A stretch of DNA of 64,000 nt. Origin: Mytilus californianus (Eukaryota; Mollusca; Bivalvia; Mytilida; Mytilidae). The translations under genes and the position numbers were made by a program. The notes beneath the pieces are model-generated. The model worked only from the letters and a program-made list of their open reading frames with translations, searched no databases and was not told the DNA's origin. Shown here piece after piece: positions 23,901-38,900 of this stretch; position 1 is the first letter of the stretch; every line of letters begins with the position of its first letter. Location of the stretch: contig NW_026262581.1 of NCBI RefSeq assembly GCF_021869535.1, positions 101,635,771 through 101,699,770 on the forward strand, in the 5' to 3' direction.

Positions 23901-26900
23901 CACAGACCATGTGAAATTAAATGGCTTCACTTAACAGCTTGGGTGTCAAACATAGTACTAATTAACGATAATTAACGACTTTTGAAGCAAAACACTTCAA
24001 ATAAATTTCGGGTTACTTCCCCTGTTTAATCCTGTTTTAAGTTACCCTTCTTAAAATAATGTGAATTGATAAAACAATATAAACTAAATTAAAAGATTTT
24101 GTATGCTTTAAGACAAAAAAAATAATTATATTTTAAAAATCACTTAAAAGATCTATACTTCTATTCAATGTTTATATTGAAATTAATAAGATAAGTATTG
24201 AACCAATTTTAGTCAAATAGATAAGTGCACACACAAAATTTACTTGTGACAATATGATGACTCTCTTATAACAGAAGTGTCTGGGGTGAAAGTTGTCTGG
24301 AAGTGATTCAAATGTCAAAGTTGATGAAATAGGAAAGAAACAAACAACACACCTTCTGTAGGATATAACCATATTTAAAGAAACAAAAGTATATCTATAA
24401 ACTCTTATATGTGTTTCGTAGATAAATAAATAAACACGTCATATATTTCACTTGAAAATGTCGTTCGCGCAAAATCTCCCCCTCAGCTGTCATAGCTGAG
24501 GGGGAGATCTCCCTCTTTGAAGGTTTCAGAGGTTGGCAGGTATGAACATCTTTCTTCTATAAAAGACTATCCAGAAGTTAAGTTGTTTTATAAAGTAAAA
24601 TATTAACAAATCGTTCTGTCTAGATAATACCTGAACCTAAACTGAACTTACTTGATCTGTTCTAGCATTGTATGCATGTCTACATTTGGTGGTTACCAAC
24701 ATAAAAAAATGTATTTGTCTTTTTTTAGGATCAAAACTGAAGAGACAAATCAATATTGACATAGAGCAAAGTTTGGTAGAGGATAGCACTATAGCTAAGT
24801 TAGATATGCCAGAGACAGGATTACATTTAGATTTTGTTACTAAAGATATAAAACAAATAGACACAGAGAAAAAGGACATTAAGTCCAATCAACTGGCTGA
24901 CTTTCATCTACAAATAAAAGGTCTTACATTACTGAAAACAAAGTTGCAGGTATACTTCTATAGTTAAAAACATATCATATGGTGCTTCACATAGTCTGCC
25001 AATGTTCTGTATGTTTATTTACTTTATATTCAGTTGATAGGCAATTGTTTAATCAGTGGCGTTTTCATAATGATGTGGAAGAAGTACTTTCTTAAGTAAA
25101 ATTTGACAATTACCAGTATGTTTTCAAAAAATTTCATTGTTTACAAAATTTGGTGTTCGAACTTCTGCCATTGACAATCTCTGAAATGAACTTTTGGATC
25201 CATCACTAACATTGAATGAGTCATTGTAGTGTGGAATGTAACTGAAAAGTACATATACTGATCTGACTACAAGAATTTTACCTTCCACCGATTCCAATCT
25301 AAAATGCCAGGTAATCTAATAACATCCCAAATACAATCGCACTTGATCTATGTTATCTTATATATTGTATTATCTTTTTTTTACTTATTTTATTTTCAAT
25401 GTGATTGAAAAGCTTTTTTGTTAAAATCATGGCTATTTTTTATAACTAACTAACAGTTGTATTCAGATAAACGTTTTTGTAAAAGATAAATCAGAATAAA
25501 CGTACATATTGCTGGTGCTTTCAACCTTTTAGGGACTTCACAAGATGACATGCAACTAGGCAATGTTCCTCGGTGACATTGTCAAGGGGATTCTGTGATG
25601 ATATATCTGATATATATGTATTTATTTATCTAATTAAAGATTGACGAAACCATTACAGAGGAGGTAATATTTGATCCAAAACAAGGAAAGGATGCTAAAG
25701 GAAATAAAACTCAGATAGAGACATCATTTTTTTTCGCTGCACCTTACATTAGTTTAGATGTCCACTTTGAAAATCTAAGTGAGAAACTTTCCTCACACAT
25801 TTTCACCGAATTCCATGTGAAGTATTATTGGTAGGTTGTTACAGCAGAAACTATTCATGTATAACCATTTTTACTTGCAGTTGGTAATATTTTCACTGGA
25901 TTAGTAAACACAATCAATTCTGTGGCTAGTTCAGTTCGTATTTTTATTCTTTTCTTTCTCAGATGACTCTATGATATAGCTTTATTGGCTGAGGCGGAGT
26001 AAAGCAAACATCATTCAATCGATCAATTATTGAACAGGTGAAAGGTTGATTTAGAAGCATTAACCTTTGATTAACAAAATGTCTGATGAAGAATTTTGTT
26101 TAAGCAACTAATAAATTTTAAAGAATTTCTGAATTAGAAAATTGGTTAATACATTGATGGTTTTTGGTGTTAGTTTTTATTGTCTCGCCTGCGACGAAAG
26201 TGTGCCATACACAGTTACTATCCAGCAAAAACGGCAGGGGCGATGTAAACTATTTGTATTAAGCTTTATATTTCAGATGGTATGAGACCTAGATGCTTCA
26301 TATAATGTATGTAGATACCTTATGTAACAAAGTTTTCATCTGTCATATGTTTATTGTCCTTGGCCTCATTTTATGATTCAGCGACTGCTGGAAAAAAAAT
26401 TAAAAAAATTATAGTTTTTTTGTCATGTGAATTTCTCACTTATTATAAGTACATTGTAATAGGGTAACTATATTTGGTATATAAGTTCCTTGCAACTTTT
26501 ACATGTCCGTCAGACAGGGTTCACCTGACCTTGACCTCATTTCATGGATCAGTGATATCAGTGATCAAGGTTAAAATTACATGATTAGGTCCGTTTTTCA
26601 GCTACTATAGGCAGTAGGTCAACTATATGTGGTTTATGGAATGATTGTAAGGGATACAGATAAATATAAGAATATGTGATATAATTGCCATTGAGACAAC
26701 TCTCCACCAGAGACCAAGTGACATAGAAGTTAACAATTAAATGTCACTGTACAGCCTTCAACAATGAGCAAATCACATACCGCGTAGTCAGCTATAAAAG
26801 TTTCAGAAATACAAAAGTAAAACAATTCAAACGAGAAATCTAATGGCCTGATTTATGTACAAAACAATGAACGAAAAACAAATATGATATATAGCAACAA

Positions 26901-29900
26901 ACTACAACCACTGAATTACAGACACCTGACTTGGGACAGGCACATACAGAATGTGGCAGGTTAAACTAGTTTGTTGGTGCCAAACCCTCCCCCTAACCTT
27001 GGATAGTGGTGTTACCCGAGAAAACATTGTCAACTGAGGCGAAGCCAAGGTTGAGGATGTCTTTTCGAGGGGTGACAATCTGCTCTATCACCCTCTCAGC
27101 TATGTGTTATTTAATTTATTATACTGAATGTTCTGTTATTACTGTCTATTAAATTCCAAATTCAAAATAATAAACTATGTCGTCTTGTACATAACAATCA
27201 TCCGTATTTATTAAAGCACACACTTGAGCAAACGTCTCCGTGAAGGGTAATAGAGTACCAGTATTTGCCATGGGATAGAGTAAATTGTCTCCCTCGTATT
27301 AACCAATCAAAATCTGACATTTTGGCATGAAGTATAATAATACAACATAAGAACAAACTATAAAAATCAGTTGAAAAGGGCTTAACTCATCAGATCAATA
27401 CAAAGCAGAAAGACATCTAACAAATACACACACCTGACGTGGCAGGGTATTTATACATCCCTACAACAAAAAAGACACTAAGTACAGATCTGAGAGTACG
27501 CACAGTTACTGACAGCTATTCAAAGCCAATAACAATTAATAAAAAAAATCATGTATCTAAGACTAAATGTCAGTCTGGCAGATTTCATCTGACCTTGACC
27601 TCATGTTCATGATTCATTGGTCAGTGTTATTTTTTTTATGTTTTGGTCTGTTTTTCAAGTACTATAAGCAATAGGTCAACTATATTTAGTGTATAGAATG
27701 TTTGTAAGGTGTAAATGTCTGTCTTACAGGTATCATCTGACCTTAACCTCATTTTCATGATTCGTTGGTCAATGTTAAGTTTTTGTGTTTTGGTCTATTT
27801 TTCAAATATTAATAGCAATAGGTCAGCTATATTTGGTGTATGTAAAATTGTTGTAAGGTGTACATGTCTGTCTGGCAGGTATCATCTGACCTTGACCTCA
27901 TTTTCATGGTTCATTGGTCAATATTAAGTTTTTGTGTTTTAGTCTGGTTTTCATACCATAAGCAATAGGTCAACTATATTTGGTGTATAGAATAATTTTA
28001 AGGTGGACTTGTCTGTCTGACAGGATTTATCTGACCTTGACCTCATTGTCATGGATCTGTAAAAAAGTTAAGTTTATGTGATACTTGCAGTAAAACCTTT
28101 ATCTTTAAGACTTTCAACATAAAAGCAATGGTCAGTAAAGCAGGTGAGACATTTCAGCATGTGCACTCTTGTTATTTATTGAATATTAAAATTTCTATGA
28201 AGATTTATAAGGGGTCTCATTGGGGGGTTCTGATCCTGGATCCCGCTTACTGTTTTGTCAGATTCCTGTATCCCACTTACACTATGTGCGTAAGCAATTC
28301 TCATTTTTTTGTAATTTCCAGTGTCCTGCTAGACTTCATTTCCCGTTTTCACGGCACAATAATTTGACTTTCACGTGTCACGCCTACAAAAAATCGGCAA
28401 TCCCGTGTCGCACTTAAACCCCAATGAGACCCACTTTATAATAATGCATATTCCAAGCTGATTTACAATCTAAACATACCAATACAATTTTTTAATCATA
28501 GTTGGTAGCTGTTTAAGAGGTCTGAAAATTAAGAGTTCAATATTTTCGTCTCTATTTTTTTCTTCACCTTGACGGAGTCAAAAAGCGAGACATAGGTATG
28601 CTGTTTCCGGCGGCTGTGTCAACAATGTATTAGTTTGTGATTAGGTCTAGTTTATGGTGAACCACTAGTGGTAGGTCAATGATATTTGGTATGCAGTTTT
28701 ATTAGCATTGGCACATCTCATTTCCATGGACCTGTACCTTTAAAATCATTACGATGTTTTTATTTATGCGAATACTGTGACTGGATGAGTATGGCAATAA
28801 TAAGAACTCGCATTCTGATATCTGATACATACAACTTAATGCAGATTATCCTGAAATCGCAGATTTGTCTTAAAAAATCGCAATAGTAAATGCATACAAT
28901 AATTTCTGAATTAACAGTTTATCAATTGTACTTGCATATTGTTTGAGTTTATCCTCTCGATAATTTGAATTTTAGCTAGAAATTTTTAATTTACAGTTCT
29001 GTTATTTTTCAGTTCAAAGAATCTCCCCATCATGTACCTTCTACACATTCAACCAAAACTTGCTGCAGCAAACAATGATGTAAGTGAGATAGAGTTTGTC
29101 AACAATGTTGCTATGGGCTACCTGACAGGGAACAACAGATTATGGTCTGCTGAAGACAGCATGTATTTATCTTATCCAGGTATATAAACTTTTGGAGAAA
29201 TTATTTGGTCTTACATAGTTGGATAGACTAGCAACAAAATACCCCTATTAGTAGTTAAACAAATAATTAAATATTGTTGAAAATTTGTGTATAGTCTATA
29301 GAGATGCTGAATTGCTTATTCAAACCATAATTTTTAAATGAATTTCAGTGAAACATAAATGATATTTTTCTTAGCACAATGCTATATATATATACTCTAT
29401 CTCCTCATAATTTGATCAGAATTGATTTTAGGGTAATCTGTAGAAAAAAAACTTTCATTATACCATTCATTCATACGGAGTGCAACATTTTTTGTCTGCA
29501 ACTATTCATGAACCAATTGAAAGATTTTTATGGAACGTTCAGGGATATTTTAGGACATTATGCAATAATTCATTTCAGGGAATCTTCAGTTCCTATTTTA
29601 TTAGTTTTAACAGTGATTTTCGGGGGTTGTAGCAAAATATTTGAAAAACTATTTTTATATTTGTTAGAGTGGGAGGTATTAACTCCTTTCATCTTCTTCA
29701 ACTATTCCTAAACTATTCGATGGATTTCAGTAAAAGTAACATGGTTTCATTTAATATCGTTGTGTTCCTTTATGAATTTCATAATCAAAACTAAATATTT
29801 TACATAATGTCAAAGCAGAAACTTTTTATGAAGGAAACCATGAAATTTTATTTTCCAAAAAATACAAATACTTGTATATCACAAACGCTTTCATAAATAT

Positions 29901-32900
29901 ATACAATGTTTGTAGAAGGATGGATCTGTTTTTGTTTGTTTATGAGGTAAACATTTCTGAAATGGGTGAACAGAATGCTTTTGATGCAGAAGATGAAAAT
30001 TCTGGAATTTTTATCTGTCATCCTTTTTGTCTTAGAAACATTTTTCATTTTTCTTTTTTATAGGACAAAATTTTACATTATCTAATGAAATGGTAGCTAA
30101 CAATACACATGCCCACAGGAAAACTGTAATAACTTACATTGGGTCAGGAGACAAACAGGTAACATGTTTTTTTTTTATTTGGAGACTTTGGTGTTGCTGG
30201 CAGATATTTGATAACTTTTGTTTTATTTATTCACAACTTTTTAGTTGTGATATTGCCACAAAGAATTTTCTAATGTGGAGCAAAACAAACAACAATCAAT
30301 CAGTCTTTTTCAGGATGATATTTTGAAGTGAAAGTAGAAGTATTTTTTAGGACTAAAATATTAATTAATTTTGCTCATGTAACCATATTAAACATTCTTG
30401 TATCTTTAACCTCTTTTAATTACTGTAAATAATTTTCATGAAGCTGAAAAATGTTTTTTGTTACAGGAAATAATTGAAATGAATGCTCATGTTAAAAACG
30501 AAAGTAACAGTTCCAGTCAGCACTTCTGTTATGACATGATTATAGAGCAGAAAGATAGATATGATATTCATTTTAAAGGTCATCTCCTTGGTAGCATCAG
30601 AAAGAAACTTTTCCTTCTTACAGATATTCACTTTAAGCATAAGGTAATAATCATTTCTTTTATATGTCATATTTTTTTATTTTGATTGGACTATGCACAA
30701 AAAACAATTAGATAAAATTCAAAATTAAACCTGATAAAATGAGTCTTGAAATCATTAAATAATTAAATCTTGAAATTACTACTAGTAGTTTAAATAACAG
30801 TTTCAATATAATTATATCCCTCACTTACTGAAGCAGGCAGTATATGGTGATAAAGGAGTGTGTCCCTTAGTTCGTTCATATTTTTATTGGTTCATCCTTA
30901 CATTCAACTTTTTTCTCCACAAATGCTCCTAAACTCCTTTTATTGGAAATTATTGGAAATTTCTGAGAATCATAACCATTCAATTCCATTGTGCACCTTT
31001 TTTAATAATTTTTATCGGAACTAATTTTTCCAAGAACTACATGTATTTTGCCATTGCTTTATCTGGGAGTACCCATTTTGTATTGGCAACTCTTCCTTAA
31101 CCCCTTATTAGAATTTTTTGAAACTTTCACGAATTGTATTTCAATATTATGCCATTGTGCACCTCTAATTTCGATTTTGTTTTATCCTAATTTGGGTGGG
31201 GGTGTGGGGGGGTTCCCTGTAACAAATCATAGACTTTGCAAGGTGGAGGGGGAAGGGGTTGGTGGTATCATTTTGTGAGCCTGTTATCCCCTGCTTTCTG
31301 AAGTGATTGTTATATAATGACAGGAAGTTATCTTAACTTTTTCAGGGTCCCCGTTAGTGAATTATTTTCATTGCTTTATATTGCAGGGGGTGGTCATTTT
31401 GTGAGCTTTGTAAGTAGTAGATCTAGTTTCTGAAATATTTCTGATTATTAAAATATGTTTAATTCAGCCAGGGACTGAGAATGGTGTCAAAAAAAGATCA
31501 GAGGATCTTGAAGTCCTAAAGAAAAGCAATGGAAATGCATGCAGTATCTTTGAACTTGATGAATGGGAAATCAATGTAAACTTAACAGTTGATGCTAAAC
31601 CAATATTTGTAGTAGGACAACCGAGACCTAAAGGATTAGAATTTGTATGGCACTTAGGTGTACTTTATCCAGATTGTAAGAATAAAGAAGCACAGTTTAT
31701 ATCTGATGGAGCTATTGGAAGTCATCTACAAAATCAGCTTACTGATTTCAGGTTGATAACTATATGTATATATAAAAATAAAAAAATGTGGCATGATTGC
31801 AAATGAGAAAACTTTTCACAAGAGACCAAATACTTCATCTTATGGACCTGTTCTGTATTCAAATGATAATAATTACATAACATGTATGTTTCATTATAAT
31901 ATTATTATAATTCATTATATTTATTTTAACTTCCTCGCTTCATACAAAATGTACTTCGGTCAACGCTTTTACACCCCAATATTACAAAAAGAAGCATTCA
32001 ATTCTTAAGTGAATTTAATTAGAAAGAGTTTATTGATGAGTAAATTACTTAGTATTGAAAGCTATCAGTATAGTATGTCTCAATATATTCTTCTTCTTTT
32101 TTAAGTTGTTTAAAAACAAGTGAAGATTCAACCTTCTGAAACTAATAAAACCATCTTTTTACTATTTCAGATATTGGTTAAGAAGCACATTTAGTTTGGT
32201 ATCACCTGTTCAAACAAAATCCAAAGACTATGATATTGACTTTAACATTGAATACCAGTGGCATGATCATATTAATTTCAAGTTATTATATCATGGACCA
32301 AACTTAAATACATCATATCTTATCCATTTTGAGAGGTTCCCTAACGAAACTTCAGAGATTACCGTTAAATGTCATATGGATTCACTTTGGAAACTTCTAA
32401 ATTTTGATTATGCAGGTAAATTTACATTATATTTAGAGTTTTGTTTTCACCCAGTTAATAGAGAAACCGCATCAGTAGTCTAGGGGTACTGAGATTGCCT
32501 CCTCAAGTGCTGGAGGTTGATCCTCATCTTAGTGTATTCCTGATGAAAGTACATCCAGAAAAGCACTTTGGGTGCATAAAAGTTTTTACAGTGTTATTGT
32601 CATTTTTATTTTATGCCCCGGTCTCGAGGGAGGGGGCATTAAATGTTACCCATGTCCATATGTACGTCCTGAAATTGGTTTCTGTTCTCTAACTTTTGTT
32701 TGCCTCAACCAAATGTTATGAAACTGATACTTTTAATGCTTATTACCACAAAACACAGATCGAGTTTGAATTTGGGTGGCGTCACTTTTACCGTTGTTTC
32801 TGTTCTCTAACTTAAGTTTGCCTCAACCAAATGTTATAAAACTTATACACAATGCTTATTGCCACCAAACTCAGATCAAGTTCCAATTTGGGTGGCGTCA

Positions 32901-35900
32901 CTTTTACCCTTCTTGAATTATGTCCCTTTATAACGTTATATGCAAGCGGGGGCATCATCTTTGTCCCATGGACACATTCTCCATTTATCTTAGTTAAACT
33001 TTATGACTTTTTAAGTTGGTATATGATACTTCTCTGCTAAGAAATACAGTATTTGAGAGTATAAAGAACAGACTAGTCGCCTCAGAGTTTAATTAATGTG
33101 TCTGATTAGGGTGATATGTCTTCCTGCAGACTTTTATTACCTTTTAAGATAGTGTGCTAAAAATCCAACCCATTGTGTTGGTCAAGTAAAAGACTAGGGT
33201 ATATTCAGATATTGTGAAGTAATCGTCCTATATATGTATGATATATTTGCGACTTGACATTACCAGGGTCAGTATGAATGAGACTTGAGCACTATGATGC
33301 ATTGAATGCCTAGTTTCAAAATTTTATCAAGTGTTAATGCAAACAAACCAACATTTCCAAAGGAGAAGGTATGATAAGAGATCTTTTTGACACCTTAAAT
33401 TTGAAAATTTTGAAAGTATTATAAATCTACCAAATAACATCCTTCAGATATTCATAAGACAATTAGATATTAGTGTTTATAGTTTTTAATTTTGTTTTAC
33501 ATGTTTCAATTAAGGCTTCAAACTACTTGAATTAAGTACAAAACTGCAAAAAAAACTGGCAAAAAATCCTCATTTTGATATCTTGTCATTAATATGTAGA
33601 TATAAGCCAAGGGCTTTATCGCAAAAAGATGTTTTGCTACAAAATATATTATACAAAGATTTTATTGTGCAAAATATTTTTGAGGCAAGGCCTTGGCTCA
33701 TATCCATTTTGTCCAATCAGTTTGTGTACAATTGCCATTTTTGTAATAAAAAGGGGTTTAAATGAACAAAATGTTACTTTATGTTTTCAGAACAGTACAA
33801 AATGGTTTATAAAGGATCAGGGCTAGCTGTTTCTGAATTAGAACACAGTTTTGAAGCTATGTCAGCTTTAGGGGAATTAAGATTATATACTAAACTTTCT
33901 GATGACAACACTACATTCCTGATACAGCAGGATGGCTATCTTAACACAAGTGTAAGTAGCATGAAATTAATGGAAGCAGTTTCTTGATATTTATAGATAC
34001 AAGTTAGATGTGCAGTGAAGAAATACATTGAACACAACACCTCAGAGCTCATTCAATACACATTTCATACAAATTGATATTTATGCCCCCACCGTAGCTT
34101 AGTGTGTTCTGTCTTTCCATCCGTCTTCCTGTCCTTCCATCTTTCTGTCAGTTTATTTAATTTTCGTTTCCACACTCTAACTTAAGTTTGTCTCGTGCAA
34201 ATTTTATGAAACTCATACACAATGCTAAGAACAAAACCTCGCAGACAGAGTTCAAATTTGGGCAGTGAGTCACTTACTGTCCTAGAGTTATACCCCTTTA
34301 TAACTTGAAAAATTGCAAGTTTTATTGTTTCTGCACTCTATTGATACACAATGCTAAGAAACACAACACGCAGACATAGTTCGAATTTGGACATTGAGTC
34401 ATTTACTGTACTAGAATTATGCCCCTTCTTAACTTTAAAAATAGCAAAGCTTGAGCGGGGGCATTTGTGTCCTCCGACACATTCTTCTATTATTAGTTTG
34501 TTTATATTGTGTAAATGATTTTGTTGTACTGCTTTTTAGGTTCAACATGCCCAAAATGGCCAAGTGAGCTTTTCTCATCACTTGGCGTCCGTTGTCCGCC
34601 TTCGTCGTCAGTTAACTTTTACAAAAATCTTCTCCTCTGAAACTACTTGGCCAAATAAAACCATACTTGGCCTAAATCATCCTTAGGGTATCTAGTTTAA
34701 AAAATTTATCCGACAACCCGGCCCATCAACCAAGATGGCTGCCATGGCTAAAAATAGAATATGGGGGTAAAATGCAGTTTTTGGCTTATATCTCTGAAAC
34801 TAAAGCATTTAGAGCAAATCTGAAAGGGGTACAAATGTTCATCAGGTCAAGATCTATCTGCCCTGAAATTTTCAGACACATCAGACAACCTGATGTTGGG
34901 TTGCTGCCCCTGAATTGGTAATTTTAAGAAAATTTTGCAGTTTTTGGTTATTAGTCCCCTACCGACGAAGTCAAAGGGGACTTTAGGTTTGCACTCCGTC
35001 CGTCTGTCTGTCTGTCTGTCCATCCGTCAGTCCGGCAAATCAGTTTTCCACACTTTTTTTCTTCGTGCTTGAAAATATTAATTTTATATTTAGTGTATTG
35101 TTTAATCATGATTAGTTACAGATCAAGTTCGAATTTTGTTCAAGTCTGACAAATTTGTGCAGAGTTATGGTCCTTGAACTTAGAAAATTCACTCAAATAA
35201 TCAGTTTTCCTCACTTTTTTTTGTCATGCTTGAAGATATTGATTTCATGATTGGTATATAGTTTGAGCATGACAAGTTACAGATCAAGTTCGAATTTTGT
35301 TCCGGTCTGATGATTTTGTGCAGAGTTATGGTCCTTGGACTTAGAAAATTCACTCAAATAATCAATTTTCCACATTTTTTTCGTCACGCTTGAAGATATT
35401 GACTTGATATTTGGTATAAAGTTTACACCATGACAAGTTATAGATCAAGTTAACATTTTGTTCCAGTACAATGAATTTTTAACCGGTAGGGGACTATGTA
35501 TTGCCAGGCAATACTTTCAGAATGCTTGTTATCTTGAATATTATAATAGATAGAGATAAACTGTAAACAGCAAAATTGTTCAGCAAAGTAAGATCTACAA
35601 ATAAGTCAACATGACCAAAACTGTCAATTGACCCCTTAAAGAGTTATTGCCTTTTAAAGTCAATTTTTCACAAATTTTCGTAAATTTTTATATGACCGCA
35701 AAAATTTTCACGTCGTTGTCGTCCGAAGACATTTGGTTTCTGGACAATAACTTTAGTAAATGTAAATAGAAATCTATGAAATTTAAACACAAGGTTTATA
35801 ACCTCAAAAAGGTTGGGATTGATTTTGGGGGTTATAGTCCTTACAGTTTAGGAATTAGGGGCCAAAAAGGGGCCCAAATAAGCATTTTTCTAGTTTCCAG

Positions 35901-38900
35901 ACAATAACTTGTGGGATGGTGTATGGATCTCTCTGAAATTATACCACAAGTTTCCATACCACAAAGGGATGGTTAGGATTGGCTTCCGGGGGTTATGGTT
36001 CAAACCGTTTAGGAATTAGGGGCAAAAAAGGGAAAAACAAGGGTTTCCTGGTTAATAGACAATTTAAAAGCAGTGTAAGGGAGGTAATCCAAACACATTT
36101 TAAGTAAAATATTGTGTATATTTGGATTTACCTCCCTTACACTTCTTTCTAGTTTCAGGACAATAACTTGTGTATAAGTATTTTGATTGTTCTGAAATTG
36201 TACCACAAGGTTCAATACCACAAGTTTAAGGTTTGGATTCATTTTGGGGGTAATTGCCCAATCTGTTCAGGAATTAGGGGCCAAAAAGGGTCTAAAACAA
36301 GCATTTTTCTAGTTTTCAGACAATAACTTTTGTCTAAGTGTATGGATGTCTCTTAATTTGTACCACATTTTACAAAAAGAAAATTTCTTCAAAATTATTT
36401 TTTTTGGAAGGGGGGATAAAGAACAAAATTTTGCGGGGGGGGGTGGCAATTTTTTTTCCTCAAAAGAAAATTCTCTTCAAATATTTTTTTTTTTTTGGAG
36501 GGGGGTAAAAAAAATATTTTTATTTTAGGGGTGGGCAATTTTTTTTCCCTCAAGATTTAAGAAACTCAATTTTCCAAAGAAGAAAATTGGGGGATCACAA
36601 TTTTTTTTGCTAATTCTTTGTATATAGTCTGAAAACAGATTTACTAAGTATTGCAAAACAGCACAGTGTATTGCACAACAGCAAGAAATCTTCAATTGAA
36701 TATAAATTCAAAATTTCAAATCATACATTTGGATTCCAGACAATAACTTTAGTTTAAGTGTATGGATCTCTATGAAATATAACCAAAAGGTTCAATACCA
36801 CAAAAGGAAGGTTGAGATTGTTTTTGGGAGTGATGGTCCCAACCGTTTAGGAAATAGGGGCCAAAACAAGCATTTTTCTAGTTTCAGGACAATAACTTGT
36901 GTATAAGTATTTTGATTGCTCTGAAATTGTACCACAAGGTTCAATACTACAAGTAGAAGGTTGGGATTCATTTTGGGGGTAAATGCCCAAACTGTTCAGG
37001 AATTAGGGGCCAAAAAGGGTCTTAAACAAGCATTTTTCTAGTTTTCAGACAATAACTTGTGTTTAAGTGTATGGATGTCTCTAAATTTGTACCACATTTT
37101 ACAAAAAGAAAATTTCTTCAAATATCATTTTACCATATTGTTTTTTTCCTCAAGATTTAAGAAATTGTCAATTTTCCAAAGAAAAAAATTGGGGGTCACA
37201 ATTTATTTTGCTAATTCTTTGTATATAGTCTGAAATCAGGCTGTTATCTGCTTTTTGGCCGGGTTGTTGTCCATTTCCCATTTCCATTCTCAATTTTATT
37301 ACTAAGTATTGCGCAACAGCACAGTGTATTGCACAACAGCAAGAAATCTTCAATTGAATATAAATTCAAATCATACAACCAATTTCAAGTTCTTTGACTA
37401 CATTTATTCTTTGTCAGAAACCTATAATGTGTCAAATATTTAATTACAATCCAAATTCAGACCTGTATCAAGCTTGAATATTTTGTCCATTTTTGCACCA
37501 ACTGTTCAGGGTTGGATCTCTGCGGTCGTATCCAGCCGCGCTCAGCAAAGTAGTTTATTGTAATCTTTTACAAAAATCTTCTCTGAAACTACTGGGCCAA
37601 ATTAAACCAGACTTGTCCTAAATCATCCTTAGGGTATCTTGTTTAAAAAATGTATCCGATGACTCAGCCCATCATTCAAGATGGCCTCCATGGCTAAAAA
37701 TAGAACATGTGGGCAAAATGCAGTTTTTGGCTTATATCTCTGAAACTAAAGCATTTAGAGCAATTCTGAGTGGAGTTAAAATGTTCATCAGGTCAAGATC
37801 TATTAGCCCGTTGTTGGGTTGCTGCCCCTGAATTGGTAATTTTAAGGAAATTTTGCAGGTTTTGGTTATTATCTTGAATATTATAATAGATAGAGATAAA
37901 CTGTAAAAAGCAAAATTGTTCAGCAAAGTAAGATCTACCAATAAGATAACATGACTAAAATTGTCAATTGACCTCTTAAGGAGTTATTGCCCTTTATAGT
38001 CAATTTTTAACAATTTTTCGTAAATTTTTGTAATCTTTTACAAAAATCTTCTCTGAAACTACTGGGCCAAAAAGAATCAAACCTGGCCACAATCATCCTT
38101 AGGGTATTTAGTTTAATGTCTGATGACCCCGCCTGCTAACCAAGATGGCAGACGTGGCTAAAAATAGAACATATGGGCTAAAATGCAAGTTTTGTCTATT
38201 ATTCTGATAACCATTATAAATAGAGGAAATCTGAAACGAGTAAAATTGTTCAGAATGTTGAGCTCTACCAGTTGTCCATATACATCAAAACTGTCAGACG
38301 ATTTCCTGTAGGAGTTATTTCCCTTGAATGACAAATTTTACCACTTTTTAGCTCACTGGGGCCCGAAGGGCCGCATGTGAGCTTATGCCATCACTTGGCG
38401 TCCGTCGTCGTCTGTCATCGTCGTCTGTAGTCGTAAACTATTTCAAAAATCTTCTCCTCTGAAACTACTGGGCCAAATACCTTCAAACTTAAACTAAATA
38501 TTCCTTAGGGTATCTAGTTTATAATTTGTATCCGAAGTTTTGATCCATTGACAAACATGGCCGCCATGGCTAAAAATAGAACATAGGGGTCAAATGCAGT
38601 TTTTGGCTTATATCTCAAAAACTAAAGCTTTTAGAGCAAATCTGACATGTGGAAATTTTCAGACGAATCAAACAACCCATTGTTGGGTTGCTGCCACCGA
38701 ATTGGTAGTTTTAACAAAATTTTGCAGTTTTTTGTTATTATTTTGAATATTATTATGGATATATATAAACTGTAAGCAGCAATAATGTTCTGCAAAGTAA
38801 GATCTACAAAAAAGTTAATATGACCATAATTGTCAATTGACTCCTTCAGGAGTTATTGCCCTTTAAAGACAATTTTACACAATTTGTTCATCAAGTTTGC

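Larger units (their letters stand above)
34537..38345 (+). mobile_element. Family-A repeat split by family D and family F
   Basis: Family-A text at 34537-34951, 35528-35686 and 37559-38345 is collinear with the full-length copy once the D (34952-35527) and F (35687-37558) insertions are removed. Confidence 0.72.

Noticed and set aside
23727-24544. Fluctuating CG-rich patches as a CpG-island promoter
   Set aside because: They are the inner hairpins of the TIR element, in the middle of a gene.
29379-29711. 110-codon open frame in an LLTP intron
   Set aside because: AT-rich composition, no motif, no splice sites in phase with exons 12 and 13.
31523-31560. VKKR in LLTP exon 15 as a furin cleavage site
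   Set aside because: The Arg usually needed four residues before the cut is missing and the position is not one I know to be cleaved in the family.
34952-35532. GTTAT on both sides of the D element as a 5-bp target duplication
   Set aside because: Intact family-A copies read GGTTATTATCTTG, so the right-hand GTTAT is explained by the element's own CTTGT end plus the host TAT; no duplication is needed.
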